From Schistocephalus solidus (lineage: Eukaryota; Platyhelminthes; Cestoda; Diphyllobothriidea; Diphyllobothriidae), in the NCBI GenBank assembly GCA_017591395.1, contig WEDG01003369.1, positions 124,001 to 188,000 of the forward strand: a stretch of DNA of 64,000 nucleotides. Reading direction: 5' to 3'. Position numbers and translations under genes: made by a program. The notes below the pieces were generated by a model. That model did no database searches. It was not told the origin of the DNA and saw nothing but the letters and a program-made list of their open reading frames with translations. How positions within the stretch are numbered: position 1 is the first letter of the stretch; every line of letters starts with the position of its first letter. This document shows positions 47,041-58,889 of the stretch, one piece after another.

Positions 47041-49613
47041 CTTCGGTAGAGTGGATGCAGCAATAAGTTTGTAGATCTTGAAGTGTAAAGGCCGAATTCT
47101 TCGGCAAATCATTTATCGGTGATAACACTAAGCGCAAGAGGCTGTCAGGTCCACCGAATATCATCAAAAATGAGAAGCTGAACGAATAAAAACATTGATC
47201 AGAGCCGAACAGCTCAACAAGTCATTGCAATTTCTGTTTGATCTTGTGCATTAATCGCTTCGCCAAAAGCGAGCTGATCAAGTTCTCTGAAACTTTACCT
47301 TTATAGTAAATTTTAATTCATTAGCCCTATTTCCTGCTCAAATTATTATCGCATAACTTTAAATTTTACCACCTTCAGCAGTTACTCGATTTGATCCAAC
47401 AGAGAACCATTTTGGTCAAAGAGCAGCATTATACTACCATAGGTAATTGTTTGTGCAATATCTTATTAATTAGGAATTTATCTTCTGCGATGTTGGTATG
47501 TGTGCTGGACAAATTCACTCCCCTCTGACCTACCCGAAAAGCAACTGTTCGCCACATGTCAGGTTGTCTGTTGGCACCTTAGACAGCACGGATTTAGGGG
47601 AATTGGTGTAATAGGAGTTCATGAGAGGACAAAAACCCTCGAGCTGTTATATCTGGTAGATATCACCTGTTAGACATTTAACGAAAGGTTCTATTTAATA
47701 AACCTCGTGATGTTTATGGTAAATCTCAGTAAAGGAGATTATCCTTTAGGGAAATTATTCATGTTACTAGGAAAATTTCTTTCAAACTGAAAGTGGGATT
47801 TAGGTTGGCAGATAAAAGTTGAAACACAGACTTAGATCATTACCTTGGCAAAAGTACATAAATTTAGGCCCAGTTACATCATCCGTATTTCAGAAAAGTT
47901 TCATTGCAAGATGAAGTTCATTCACATGGCAGCAGCGTTTGCAAATATTCAACGCTTGGGTTTTATGTACTTTTGCAGACACACAGTTCAAAAAGTGTTC
48001 TTCTAGAAAAGGGCATTTCCTGTGTTTATGTCTTTATGGTTTATTAGCCCAGTTCGAAAAATTACAGCAGGACTCTCGGAGTAAACATCTTTGAAGTTTT
48101 TTCCTGTAATCGCAATTGTCTCACTTATTAATGCATTTGAAATTAATTGAAGTCAGGATTTTCTGGTCAAGCTTCAAATTACCACTTGCAATTTATTATT
48201 TAAAACATCTATCAATCTATTTGTGTCAAAGTAACTGATTACTTATAATTTTGTTCGAAAAAGTCAGCTTCGGAAAAATGCTGGTATTTCAGACACTACA
48301 CCCTCTAAATAAACACAGAACAAGACAGGCTTATAAAACATGACTGACATAACTCATAATGAAATCACACACGAAATTGGAAGTATATTTTCACTTCCAC
48401 CACAAACTTTTAGCAGACGGTTTGCTCTTTTGCGCTACACAGTGGAGGACCCAATTTCCCGGAAGTGTCTGATTCGGTCGAAAAGTCGTGACATGACATT
48501 GACAACTTTGCTGCTAAGCACAACTGCATATTAGTATATGTTTTTCACGGAATAGCCTTTAACCGTAAGCATGTCAAAAAACAAAATCAAAACCACGAGG
48601 CCAAAGGAATTTGACATTAACCACTACTTACCAGAAGGTATTGGAGAGGCCTGAGCTACAGGTCTCCATACTCGTTAGCTGGGCAGTGTGTGAGGCTGCC
48701 TTTGCTGACGGATTAGTGTGTGAATCTGAAAAGCCAGGCAAATACACTTCCTCTTTCAGTGATCAGGGCTCCTTCGTCTCGAGAACTTGTACGTTTGCGC
48801 GCATCCGACCACGCTGTCTATTACTGCAATGGCTTGTTTAGGAATAATGCGTGATTTTGACTAGACCACATCTGTTCGAGCTTAAGGTGCTTCAAAACCT
48901 AGGCTTGGACATGGCTGGATAATTGGTGATGGAGATTAACCTTGCCTTTCTCTGTAGTGCTATTCTGGCAATAGAACTTCATGGATAAAGGAGAAGATGG
49001 ATCTAGCACCAGAACAGTTTTCCTACTGTTTGAAATCGTGCAGAAATTCGTCTCCAGAGATGACGGCAGCCCCAAGAAGGCGACACTAGTAAGGGCTCAC
49101 TCGCCTCCTTACTTACGACCTTGATTGGCTAGCGTACCCTATAAGTGCCACTGCTAATATATCTCATGGTAAACTCTTTTTGAATTTGTAATCTCAGAAA
49201 AGTAAACATACTGTTCGTTTGCTCGATAATTCTTCTCTTTTACACAAGCAATCACTCAGAACACCAACATTCACATCCATTCGTAATATTTTAAAGCTGA
49301 TCTATATGGTAGGAGATAGTTTCAGAAAAGTGCTAAAATAAGGTCAGTGCAGTTATTTCAGAGAATAAGGATCCCGTGAATGTCCAAACGGAATCTCCAA
49401 ATGGTGCAAGTATGCTGTCTACGTACCCTCCTTCCCACATACTGCATGTGAATTAACATTTAAGACGCCATGTAGAGTGAAAACCAAAGTTTAATAGCCA
49501 AACATTCAAACAGTTGGGAAAGAAGATTGCTTCTTAGTCAATGCGTCAAAGGAGTGATTGATTTTGGAACCAGAGAACCAAATGACCTCTAAATCTTGCT
49601 TCGCACAGCTACC

Positions 49614-49660
49614 CTGATGAAGCTGCCAGTCTCATGCGGAAGCTTGGACATTCGGTTTCG
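49614..49660 (+). repeat. CTGATGA-led repeat fragment, copy 1
   Basis: CTGATGAAGCTGCCAGTCTC followed by ATGCGGAAGCTTGG aligns with 51098-51133 (CTGATGATGCAACCCGTTTC, then ATGCACAGAAGTATGG). Box 1 of a hammerhead is present, but no GAAA follows a stem in the right place, so I label it only as a repeat, possibly Penelope-derived. Confidence 0.4.
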
Positions 49661-51097
49661 AACGAGGCATTTTGTTGTACTATGTCTGGCTGATCGGGTG
49701 ACGGTTTAGTTGTGTCAGATCAAAATCGTTTAGCATAAATTATTTCTTAGTTATGGTCTGTACCTTATAATTTAAATTAAGGTGTGTAATAAAACGTCAT
49801 CCATTCAGCTCAACTCAACTTTTTACGCATTTGCATGTTCCTTTACGCTAAAGGATGGTGCATCGGTGAAACACTTTCTTTACTGGATGAGTTGACAATC
49901 TACCTTAAGAAATTTTAGGTTTCGAATAAATTTCGACCTTTTTCTCTATCACAACACCTGGTTGAAAGTCGTCACTCCGTTTTGCCGGTACTTACCATTT
50001 GAGTTATTGCTCAGGCGCAAGTAGCATGGGCACTTCCCAGACCTATCAAACTAGGTAAGGTGATAAATCTGGCTTTGTCATGATATCCCGTAGTCTTTTG
50101 ATTTGCCTGTCCTCTGATTCATACTATATCGTAATTTTCATGCTTTTATATCGCTTTTTGAGATATCGGTTTCTGTATTGAAAAAAACATTAAAATGACG
50201 ATAAAGTAAGAATCAGAGGACAAGCGTATTTCAACTGGCAGAATAGCTTCAAAAACGTGGATACAAAATGACGTGTACCGGTTCGTCTGCTAATATATTT
50301 ATATTAAAAATTGTATGTCGAGAAAATACTAGGGCTTTCAATTTTCTAGATAGAATACGAAGAGGCTTTAGTGTGCAGGTTAAACGGATCATGATTCTTT
50401 TACAAGGCACCGTACTGGCTAATTCCTGGAAACGTTTTGTGGCTGGCTAGGGCATGATGCTAAGTTCTTCTTATGACTGTTTTGTGGTTTGATACGTTCG
50501 GAGGTATTGGTATACATTCCGCAGGATAAAACAGCGTAAGCATTCCTAACCTTTTAAAGGGTGGTGAATATATCAAGCTGCTGTCGTGGGTAACACTATT
50601 TTCCCACTTAACTGACAATAATGTGCGAATAACATGAATAGATGGCTGCTTTGAAATTGTAGACATGGCCTACGCAACTCGTTTACGTACTTGTTGTCCC
50701 TATCTCACAAGGTAGGGATGGTGCCGTCTAAACTTTATTTTTGATTGAGTGATACGTAATGGGTACACAGCCCTGTAAATTTGTTCAGCAACTTGACAGT
50801 AAAACTGGATCCCCATATCTTAGATTACACTCTCGAGAAAATAACAGGGTGAAAAATTTAGGATACTAGGCAACATTTTTCTATATGATGAACATGGATG
50901 GAAGGACGAATATATGTTTTGTTATCATCATGCACGTTTACCGTAGTGATACACGTGAAACGTAATATGTAATATTCTGCGTTTGATATCATTACAGAGC
51001 ACGAATTTCCCTACATGCACACTATGTGCTGAAGCAATGAAGTATTTTTTTTTCCGGTGAGCCATTGCGCAATACATTTGCCTGTGCTAGACCAACC

Positions 51098-51140
51098 CTG
51101 ATGATGCAACCCGTTTCATGCACAGAAGTATGGCAGTGTG
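51098..51140 (+). repeat. CTGATGA-led repeat fragment, copy 2
   Basis: Homologous to 49614-49647. TGCA/TGCA could form a short stem after CTGATGA, but the following bases CAGAAG lack GAAA. Confidence 0.4.
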
Positions 51141-53149
51141 CTACGGGAAAATTGACGATTTGTTCGATTTCAGAACAGCTTATTGTGATACCCTTCGCCT
51201 ATTTGGGGACAAAATGCACTAGATATCATTAGACGACTAAAGGTTTTGCCATTCAAAGGAAGTGAATACCTACTCGAATTGAGCATAATTTTAGCATCCT
51301 ACGCGGATGTCTTAGTAGAATGTTTGATTGCCGGAACCATCTATTTATTCAAGTGAGCTTTCGAACTTGTATAGGAGCTTATCCTTCGAAAAAAAAGTCA
51401 ACACAACAGGTGAAGATTATTGGAGGGAAGTAGGATGGTTGCTTTGAAAATTGAGAAGAAACGTTGCGTTCAACGCCTTCCTGTAGACCATTGTTTTGAG
51501 TTCGCCGTTGGGATTTTGCCCACTGAGCACATCCAAGAGGGGCATCTGTTGTTCCTTTTCTTCTTTCCTCCTGAATTAGATACCAGGGAAGGTTGAGCGG
51601 AGGAGATTGTCAGTGTACCTACAAAGAAGCAGGCTATTTACTCACTGGAATCGTGTTTTTACTCACCTGAGTTTGCGAACTATTACTTGAGTCCATTGGC
51701 ATAGATAAAAGAGAATAAAATAAACAAAAAAATATGGCAGTTAGTGTCTGATCATACATGCTTAGCGCCAGTCAGGATGTGAATGTGCGGGGTTCGAAAT
51801 GCCAGCATCCGATCGATATTTTGATTGACTGAGTTGGCATTCAGTCTGATCGGTGTGTTAAGAAGGACATTATATGCAAACACATGGGAATCGGCTTCTG
51901 AACTTTTTTTGGGAGCTGTCCTGCATAATTTGCTCTCGGAGATATCAAGCCTTACGGGAGTTTTCTTTCGAGATGCCGCTTTGCACCTGGATCCGTTTAA
52001 GTCATGTTTGCACACAGTTTCTTTCGGTGTGAGCTGCGAAAACTAAGAAGCAACTTGGCGTTCGGCGCCACTGTGTAGACTGATGTTTCTATTCCCGCAA
52101 TTGGGATTTCTCCGGAAGTAAACAATAATGAATGCCAGCTGTTGCTCCTTTTCACCTGCTCTCGTGAACTGCATATCTGCGAAGTACTGCCAGAAGAGAA
52201 GAATATGGAAACTTCACAGTAAGTAAGAAACCTCCCAAAAAAAATCAGCGCATGTCATGTCATATATTGTGTTTGTATTTTACAGCACAATATCACGACA
52301 CATTATCCCTTTTTAGCGTTCTGCGAAAACTTGGATTAAGAAACTTCTTTATCCTTTTTGCTCACTGTAAATGCGCCATTGATTGTTATAGAGGGTGTTT
52401 TGTTCAAATTTTAATTTTATTTTCGTACGTATTTTCTAAAATTCTGTAAAATTGATAGTTTTAAAGCGAAAATCGGTTCGACACAGCAAATTGTACTCAG
52501 AACACCATATCACAAGTGGATTTCCGCTAAATACCAGGGCACTACTCATTCCTGTCTCCTAGCCTTAGAGCTAACAGTCACGGTAATTCCAGCCTTAACT
52601 CCAACCTTAAGTAGAACCCCCTGAAATGTCACATATATTACTGGTTGTACATGTTCTCATGTACTCTAGGAGAAATTGTCAGTACTTATGCGAACCGGCA
52701 TTTCGATTATATTACTCAATAGTGTAAACGACTGGAATTCTTAAAACTCCTCAAATTGAAATGAGTATTCTACTAAGCTTGAAAGTTTGATATGCATGGA
52801 TAAATTTCCAATCATATTCCTACGCAATAGCATGCAATCATTTGAGGAGGTCACATTCGACGTACCTGTATAAATGTCTGTCGACGAAATCTAACTCCAA
52901 GCGTAGTGTTTATTTTTTTCAGTAATTCCCAAAAACCCTACACAAACTTCCCTTTTTCATGTATTCTCGAAGACACGGAGGTGTTCTTCGGCATAATTTT
53001 TTGCTAATTACGTATTCTGCTGCAGCAGATAAGAATTTGATTCCTCGACGCCTTTGAAGCATAGGACTATTTGGGGAAAATCAACGACGAAATAAACTTG
53101 CGAAGATCTCAATATTGTTGAGGGTCGTAGGAATTACCTGATGTTACAG

Positions 53150-53428
53150 CATAGGTAGTGACCTCGTCTGCGCGTGCCATGTATACGACCTGAACCCCAA
53201 ACACAATTACCAGTTTTTCATACAAAGCGGATGAGCGGCTCGAATCTCACAGACGTTAGGGTCAGAGGTCACGTTAGGAAGCATGTATTACAGTCTTACA
53301 CTCAGCACACAAGTCGGCCACTGCACACAAACACATACTGGACTCAATGTAAGGTCAATCATCAAGTTCAATCGCCAGTTGGCAATCTTCCAAGCAACGG
53401 TGTTTAGCGTACCATGATATTCTCAGGC
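53150..53428 (+). repeat. Dispersed repeat module A, diverged single copy
   Basis: Landmarks in the same order as 34890-35130 are GTGACCTCGTCTGCG, ACGACCTGAACCCC, GAATCTCACAGACG, AGAGGTCACGTTA, GCCACTGCACACAAACACA, and CAGTTGGCAATCTTCCAAG at 53376. It ends with a GTACCATGATAT box. Confidence 0.7.
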
Positions 53429-53684
53429 TCAAATCGCATCTACAGCACAGGAGCCACATGGAGAAGGAACCGAGGTACACACTTGTCATTTACGTGCGAG
53501 ATGCCTTTTTGAAAGCATGCGTAAGAACTCGAAATCTCGGTGCATTTATCCCTATAAGCAAGCTGATGAGTCTGAAGCTATCATAGGGCATTAAAATCCT
53601 GATGGACTGAGAACCGGGTTGGAATGATTCCTAATTAATGTTAATTATATGGCAGTCCCAACCTATACGCCACGGGTCTTGGCA

Positions 53685-53895
53685 CGATTTGGGCGGCTAC
53701 GGGCGCGCCAGCCACCTGTGATCCCGCCCACCTCCGGTTTTCTTGACATGGTCATGACACCGGAACAACGTGTGTGAGGGGGGAGAGAGTGTGGTGGATG
53801 CAGCGACAGTCCGCATGCTCTATAATCTAATTAACGCGCAAGTCACCATGCTTGGTTCCGGCCGATCGTGAAGTACGCGGTTGATATCACTGAAT
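53685..53895 (+). repeat. Dispersed repeat module B, plus copy
   Basis: Carries GGGCGCGCCAGCCACCTGTG, CTCCGGTTTTCTTGACATGG, GAGGGGGGAGAGAGTGTGGT and ACGCGCAAGTCACCATG in the order seen at 17930-18125. It is immediately followed by the 53.9-kb repeat. Confidence 0.65.
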
Positions 53896-53931
53896 CTGAC
53901 CTTTGAACTTTCAGCTGTTAACATCTTGAAA

Positions 53932-54457
53932 GCCGTCCACACTGATCCGGCTGGGTCGTTTTACGGTCCTGAAAAAAAACTCTTTCTGCTGGGCTCATCA
54001 TTAGTCAGTCCTTCAAACAAATTGACCGCAGAGGCAATAGGATATTAAGTACGTGGAAAATAAGGAGTATTAGGACTACCCATTCGGACGTCTAGGAATT
54101 GTCCCGTGTTTACTGGTGCGTGAGTGTTCGGTGCATCTAAATTCGGAGCCGTAAATAGGATATGTGCTAGAAAATCCAGTCATTTGTTCAAACGCTATTT
54201 CACTCGCTTACTTAGCTTGCGTTTAGGCAAATTGGTTTCTGACTTTTTCTCTGTTGCCTACTTGACTTTGGCCATAGGCTAGCTTCGAAATTCACTGAAA
54301 ATTACAAGGATTTTTTATGCGCTTTTCCTACAGTATCCGCATATCCTTTTGGCAGCTGCAAGGTTCTCCTTTAAAGTCAGCGACTTCGTCTGTTTACGCC
54401 GCTTGTGTGCAGTCAGTTTTTGCAATGATCCTCAACAGAACTTTGGATTTCCGATGG
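53932..54457 (+). repeat. Duplicated 530-540 bp repeat, copy 1
   Basis: Aligns end to end with 58890-59431. Shared words include TGATCCGG, CTCTTTCTGCTGG / TTCTTTCTACTGA, GACTACCC, TCTAGGAATTG, CCAGTCATTT, TTCAAAATTCACTGAA-like, GTTATCCGCATATCC-like and AACTTTGGAT. No protein is evident. It directly abuts the truncated reverse transcriptase at 54460. Confidence 0.75.
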
Positions 54458-54462
54458 ATCGC

Positions 54463-55270
54463 GACATGTGGCTATGCTGATTAACGCCTACCGTGATGAG
54501 TAGCCTGGTATCCGCATCGCCTACAGAACTGACGGGCACCTTCTCAACAGTCGGCGTATGCAGGCTCCAACGCGCGTGTCTACGACTACAGTCCATGACT
54601 TGCTCTTTGCGGACGACTGCGCTCTTAACACCGTGACGGAGGAGGACATGCAAAGGAGCATGGACCTCTTCGCCGAAGGCTGCGCCGATTTTGGATTAAC
54701 AATCAGTACAGCCAAAACGGTTGTCATGCACCAGCCGCCACCCAGCGCGGAATACAATGCTCCCCGAATCAATGTCAAGGGCGCTAAACTCAAAAATTTG
54801 AAATCTTTGCTTATCTGGAAAGCCCGCTGTCACGCAAAACGAGAATTGATGACGAGGTTGCCCAACCGATGACTAAAGCCAGTCAGGTCTTTGGCCGACT
54901 GCAGGCCTCCGTGTGAAATCACCACCGTATTCACCTGCACACCAAACTGAAGATGTACAAGGTCATCATCATGACGACACTCGTTTACTAGGCGGATACC
55001 TGGACCGTTAACTCGAACCAAGCCTGGAAGCTGAATAACTTCTATCTCAACTGCATCCGCAGAATACTGAAGCTGAGATGGCAAGACAGGATCCCGGACA
55101 CGGAAGTCCTGGAGCGGACCGGAATCCTCAGCATCCACGTTAAGCTGAGGTAAGCACAACTGCGATGGAGCGGACACCTGGTGAGAATGGACGACTAGTG
55201 ACTGCCCAAACGACTTTTCTTCTGAGATGTCGCTACGGGTGCTCGCCGACAGGGAGGTCAAAAACGACGC
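54463..55270 (+). pseudogene. Reverse transcriptase (palm to C-terminal domain), broken
   Basis: The frame around 54465 reads MLINAYRDE, a stop, then PGIRIAYRTDGHLLNSRRMQ. The catalytic segment LLFADDCAL follows, with FADD at 54606-54617 (the Y/F-A-D-D metal-binding motif of non-LTR reverse transcriptases). A frameshift occurs near 54810-54830. The next frame gives RIDDEVAQ, ASQVFGRLQASV, LHTKLKMYKVII, NCIRRILKLRWQDRIPDTEV and LRWSGHLVRMDD. At least five in-frame stops interrupt it (for example after QASV, after TTLVY, after HVKLR, and two after RMDD). The LRW.GH..RM motif is characteristic of the C-terminal region of RTE/craniofacial-development-protein-2-like elements. Confidence 0.8.
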
Positions 55271-55351
55271 TACAATGATACTTTAAAGAAATATCCAAAG
55301 CAACTGCAAATCAACCCATCGAACTGTGAGGACCTTGCCCTGGATTTACCG

Positions 55352-55657
55352 ACATTGAGAAGATCCGTGACGACTGATGCAGCAATCTATGAGGCCAACC
55401 GGATCGCCGCTACTAAGGCCAAAAGGGTGGCCCGAGAGTCACAAGCACCGCGGATCAACACCGCCATTGCCCAAGCCCTGCCAACGAGCCCACGATTTCA
55501 ACGCAAATTACGCGCGGGAATCGGCCTGGTTGGATATTATCGAACTCAATGCAACAACAATCACACAACATCTACCTCTGCAACACCTGCCACAGACCCC
55601 ACGATGACCACCCAACCTCTGCTAACAACTTCATCGATGTCCCACCGCCCATGATCA
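55352..55657 (+). pseudogene. Linker and mutated first zinc finger of the retroelement ORF
   Basis: The frame contains RRSVTTDAAIYEANRIAATK, a basic Ala/Lys-rich stretch, then SPRFQRKLRAGIGLVGYYRT with Ser and Phe where a C2H2 finger would carry its two cysteines and Tyr in place of the first His. The finger has thus lost its metal ligands. A Thr/Pro-rich linker follows. Confidence 0.65.
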
Positions 55658-55733
55658 ACGACACCAACCTCACTCCTCCTCCACTTGCGCCGATCACGGT
55701 GTTGAACACCACTGCCCCACTCCCACCACGTCA

Positions 55734-56177
55734 GTGGCCACCTCCGACGACCTGCCATGTGCTACATCCAACACCACCACCGCCCTCAGTACCAGCGATG
55801 GGGACTCGGTACTAACCTGTCCTCATTGCGATCGCACATTTACCTCACACATTGGCTTGGTCGGTCACTTGCAAATCCATCGTACAGAGACTGGCGAAAT
55901 AGTACTTGGAGCACCAACAAATAGCAGAAACTGCCGACTCCGATGCCCTCACTGCACACGCACCTTCACTCATCGCATGGGCCTGCCCGGTCACATTTAC
56001 ATACACGTAAGCGTTATCCCCCGCGATGCCAACACATCTTGCGCACCCATCAACACTTCCCATATTCCTCCTAGGAGCTCGACTACCAGTACCAGCAGCA
56101 GAGCGCAGACTCAGCAACTCCCGACCTATCTTGTCCTCATTTTCACCGCACATGCACATCACGCATCGGCCTAGTCT
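55734..56177 (+). pseudogene. C2H2 zinc-finger region of the retroelement ORF
   Basis: The longest plausible coding frame outside the trinucleotide repeat (146 codons). It has a Thr/Ser-rich lead, then finger C29-x2-C32-x12-H45-x3-H49 (CPHCDRTFTSHIGLVGHLQI), linker RTETGEIVLGAPT, and finger C71-x2-C74-x12-H87-x3-H91 (CPHCTRTFTHRMGLPGHIYI). After that the frame drifts into a Ser/Thr-rich tail and stops. Further finger fragments (GLVCHLRIHRIEPEE and MGLLGHMRLH) continue in other frames to about 56306, where a stop ends the reconstructible coding similarity. It shares finger style with the minus-strand copy at 35889-36128. Confidence 0.75.
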
Positions 56178-56306
56178 GTCACTTGCGAATCCATCGCATA
56201 GAGCCAGAAGAACTAACATACACCCGCCGCTCCCGACTCAACTATCCTCACAGCCCACGTACATTCTAACATCGCATGGGCCTATTAGGTCACATGCGTC
56301 TCCATT

Positions 56307-56500
56307 AAAACCTACGGTAGAACGCCGCCGGCTGTACCACAACACTACATCTCTCCTCATCAGCCTCCGCACCTCACACAATCACATGCAACACCAAAAA
56401 ACATGCTCACAGTATGCATTGCTGATTGATAGGCAAGTATGATCCTCAGCTCCTACTCCATGTGGCTCCTTTTTTGCATGTCTTATCTGCGCTTGAGAAT
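56307..56500 (+). other. Non-coding 3' trailer of the retroelement
   Basis: Starts after the final HMRLH-stop with CCTACGGTAGAACGCCGCCGG, similar to CCTCCGGTAAACCACCGGAG in the minus copy. It runs to GAGAATATCACGG, where module A begins. Confidence 0.5.
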
Positions 56501-57078
56501 ATCACGGGGCGATAAGCGCCGTGGGTTGGAAGGTTGCCAACTGTCAATTACACTCAGACCTCACAGTCAGTCCAATGTGTGATGTGTTGAGTGGCCGACT
56601 GGTGGTCTGAGAGTCAGGCTGCAATGGCTCCCTCTTAACGTGGCCTCTGGCTATCTCACACATGTGAGATGTAAGCGGTTCAACCCCCTGTTGTGTGAAA
56701 TCCTGGTGCTTGTGTTTGGGGGGCCAGGTCATGTACGTAGTACACGTAGTCGAGTTCGCCAGCAGCTGCGCCCCTTTCCGCATCAGACAACTGACCGGCT
56801 CGGATGGTGGTCTAATTGTGGGGGTGGGGGAGAGAGTGAGGTCGACGGCTCAGCGCATTTTCCTCACTATAAGCTATCTGACGCGCTTGAAACTATTACG
56901 GTGCGCTAAAAGCCGTGGCTTGGAAGGTTGCCAGCTGACGGGATAACTCGGACCACGTGGTCAGCCCAATGTGTGTTTTGTGTGTAGTGGCTGACTGGCA
57001 GACTAAGAGTCAGACTGTAATTGCTCCTTCTTAATGTGGCCTGTATGGCACTCCCACTCCGTGGAATCCTAGCTAGAT
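56495..57078 (-). repeat. Dispersed repeat module A, minus copy with two boxes
   Basis: Reversed copy of the 34611-35135 unit. GGTTGCCAAC-type boxes lie at 56531 and 56925, 394 bp apart, as in the plus copy. Landmarks are CCCCCTGTTGTGTG, GGGCCAGGTCATGTACGTAG, GACCGGCTCGGA and CACTCCCACTCCGTGG. It directly follows the retroelement trailer. Confidence 0.8.
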
Positions 57079-58794
57079 GTGAGATTGACAGCGTTTGCAA
57101 CAGAGAGACATCGCTTGTGCGATTTTTTACGATTGGTTGATCAGGGTGATTGGCAGTTCAACAAATGCCAGGATGTACACAATTCACAAGCAAAAAAAGA
57201 ATCTGCGCGAAAAAAGTACCGTTAATACCCATCAAAGTTTAGGTTAAAGATAGTGACTTATAAATACGCCCCAACGGGCCTCTGAGGAATACAGCATGCG
57301 ACGTCACCATCGTTTCACTCATAGTCTAACGTCCCAGCCGAACTTTCCGTCGATACTTTCAGCAGAGCGATGAAAACGATATGGAACCCAGGCATTCCTT
57401 CTTACGTACAGAACAACTCGAAAAATTTATCTTGACGGCCAAACACTGGCTTAGGTGTTTTGAGCCGTCAGACTGCCTTACGGCTGCAGTACCTAGAAGT
57501 CGAGATCCCAACACTCAAGATCGGCAGTCAGCTAACACCACTTGCCGTATGTAGGAGCAATGGAAGAACCCAACCACCAACGAAAGTTATCTTGGTCACG
57601 AAGAGAAAACGGTACGAGGTCAATTTTTCAAAAGCGGGGATTACTTACGGAAACTGTGAGGAGTCATGTCTATGGCAAAACGAAGACGTAAGCACACACA
57701 CACACACAGTACAGCAGGCCAAACCGGATGCGGAATGCACAGGTTAAGGCGTGCAAACAAGCAGCGTGGGCTGTAGCACTTTGCTTAGCTCACGCGTTCA
57801 GTCAGTCGAACATTCAAACATTCAATTTACAGTATCGACAACTCTCCTAGAGTTCTTTAGAGAGTTTGAGTCTGTGATCCCTATTCCAGTGAATACGTAT
57901 TTCCTTTCTTGTCGTTAATTAGACGTGATTTGTCCATTGAAAGCCCTCTTTAGCCACCGAGAGAATAGTCCCTTTAATTTATAGCAATTTATGTACTCTG
58001 TAACGTATCCACGCCGATCCATTAGTATACCAAACTAAAATTGGTCCATATGGGTCACAAAGGTCGAAGAACAGGTAGCCAAAGACAATGTCTGTTTTGC
58101 TTCGGGATCCAAACCAATCAGTGTTTGTGAATTCTGGGAGCTGATTAAAAAACCTTTCTGCAGCGACATGGAATGAGCTGTGGCAAGGCACTGGTGAAAT
58201 TCTGTTGCATTAAGTGTTTATGACGCACCTGCCGGACTCCTTTCCATGGATCATCTGGGCCGTTCGCGAGCGTATTCTTGTACTTCTGGTCACATACGAG
58301 TATCCAGCTTTTGATTGGCTGAACGAACGCTGCATTAGTTTCGAAACGGTTGTACTCGGGTGCTAGCAATGTATGCGCTAGAGATCTTGGGATATTTCGC
58401 AGTATTCGTAGGTGCTGCACCTGTTCAGTATCCTGGTCCGACCAGTTACTGATGCGAAAAACCGTTAACTGGAGTTTATGGATATATTGGGAAAGGTAGT
58501 AAAGCATTGTGCCGTTAAAACACTCTTTATTCCGCTGTTGTTAAGATGCTTCTTGCTCCAAACTCGCAGTCGGGCTAATCTGTAAAATACCACATACTGC
58601 GCCACGCGTCAAGGTAAGATCTCGACCTTATAATTAGGAAGGTGGGTTTTGGGTCAGCTAATCGAATAGCCAACAAGTCGAATGAGGCCAGCGCCTCGGG
58701 ACACTCGATAACTCAATGCAATGTAGAAATTTCTGTAACCAGCGAGACTCAGTCCTCAGGACAAAAATAAACCAGCTGACACACCCGAAGCTCT
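57079..58794. other. No recognised gene
   Basis: Holds a short (CA)n run at 57693-57708 and a 120-codon minus-strand frame (58145-58507) with no recognised domain, of a length expected by chance in this amount of DNA. Confidence 0.4.
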
Positions 58795-58865
58795 AACGGG
58801 GCGATAAAGACCATGGCTTGAAACGCTAGTAAGTGAAGGGATAACTTGCCTACCCGACGGTCGGA
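58795..58865 (-). repeat. Fragment of dispersed repeat module A
   Basis: GGGGCGATAAAGACCATGGC to GGGATAACTTGCC resembles the 56510-56550 and 56905-56950 boxes. It sits 25 bp before copy 2 of the duplicated repeat. Confidence 0.5.
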
Positions 58866-58889
58866 CTATCAGACGTTAGCAACGAGAAA

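Larger units (their letters stand above)
47041..53149. other. Long stretch without supported gene
   Basis: AT-rich with short frames only. It contains an inverted pair GCAAAAGTACATAAA (about 47848) / TTTATGTACTTTTGC (about 47963), and two homologous CTGATGA-starting segments at 49614 and 51098, annotated separately. Confidence 0.4.
54460..56500 (+). mobile_element. Zinc-finger non-LTR retroelement, 5'-truncated and decayed
   Basis: Begins inside the reverse transcriptase palm, continues through the thumb/connection region and a Thr/Pro-rich linker, and ends in a series of C2H2 fingers and a short non-coding trailer. Multiple stops and frameshifts show it is inactive. The layout resembles the endonuclease/reverse transcriptase family with C-terminal zinc fingers common in tapeworm genomes. 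The endonuclease and first RT motifs are missing. Confidence 0.8.

Noticed and set aside
53568..53590. CTGATGAGTCTGAAGC as another hammerhead
   Set aside because: Box 1 is present, but there is no stem II and no GAAA.
54830..55261. 143-codon minus-strand ORF
   Set aside because: It is the antisense shadow of the reverse transcriptase remnant on the plus strand.
55845..56219. 124-codon minus-strand ORF
   Set aside because: It is antisense to the zinc-finger region of the retroelement.
58145..58507. 120-codon minus-strand ORF with protein-like stretches
   Set aside because: No recognised domain. At this base composition I estimate that several frames of this length are expected by chance in 64 kb over six frames.
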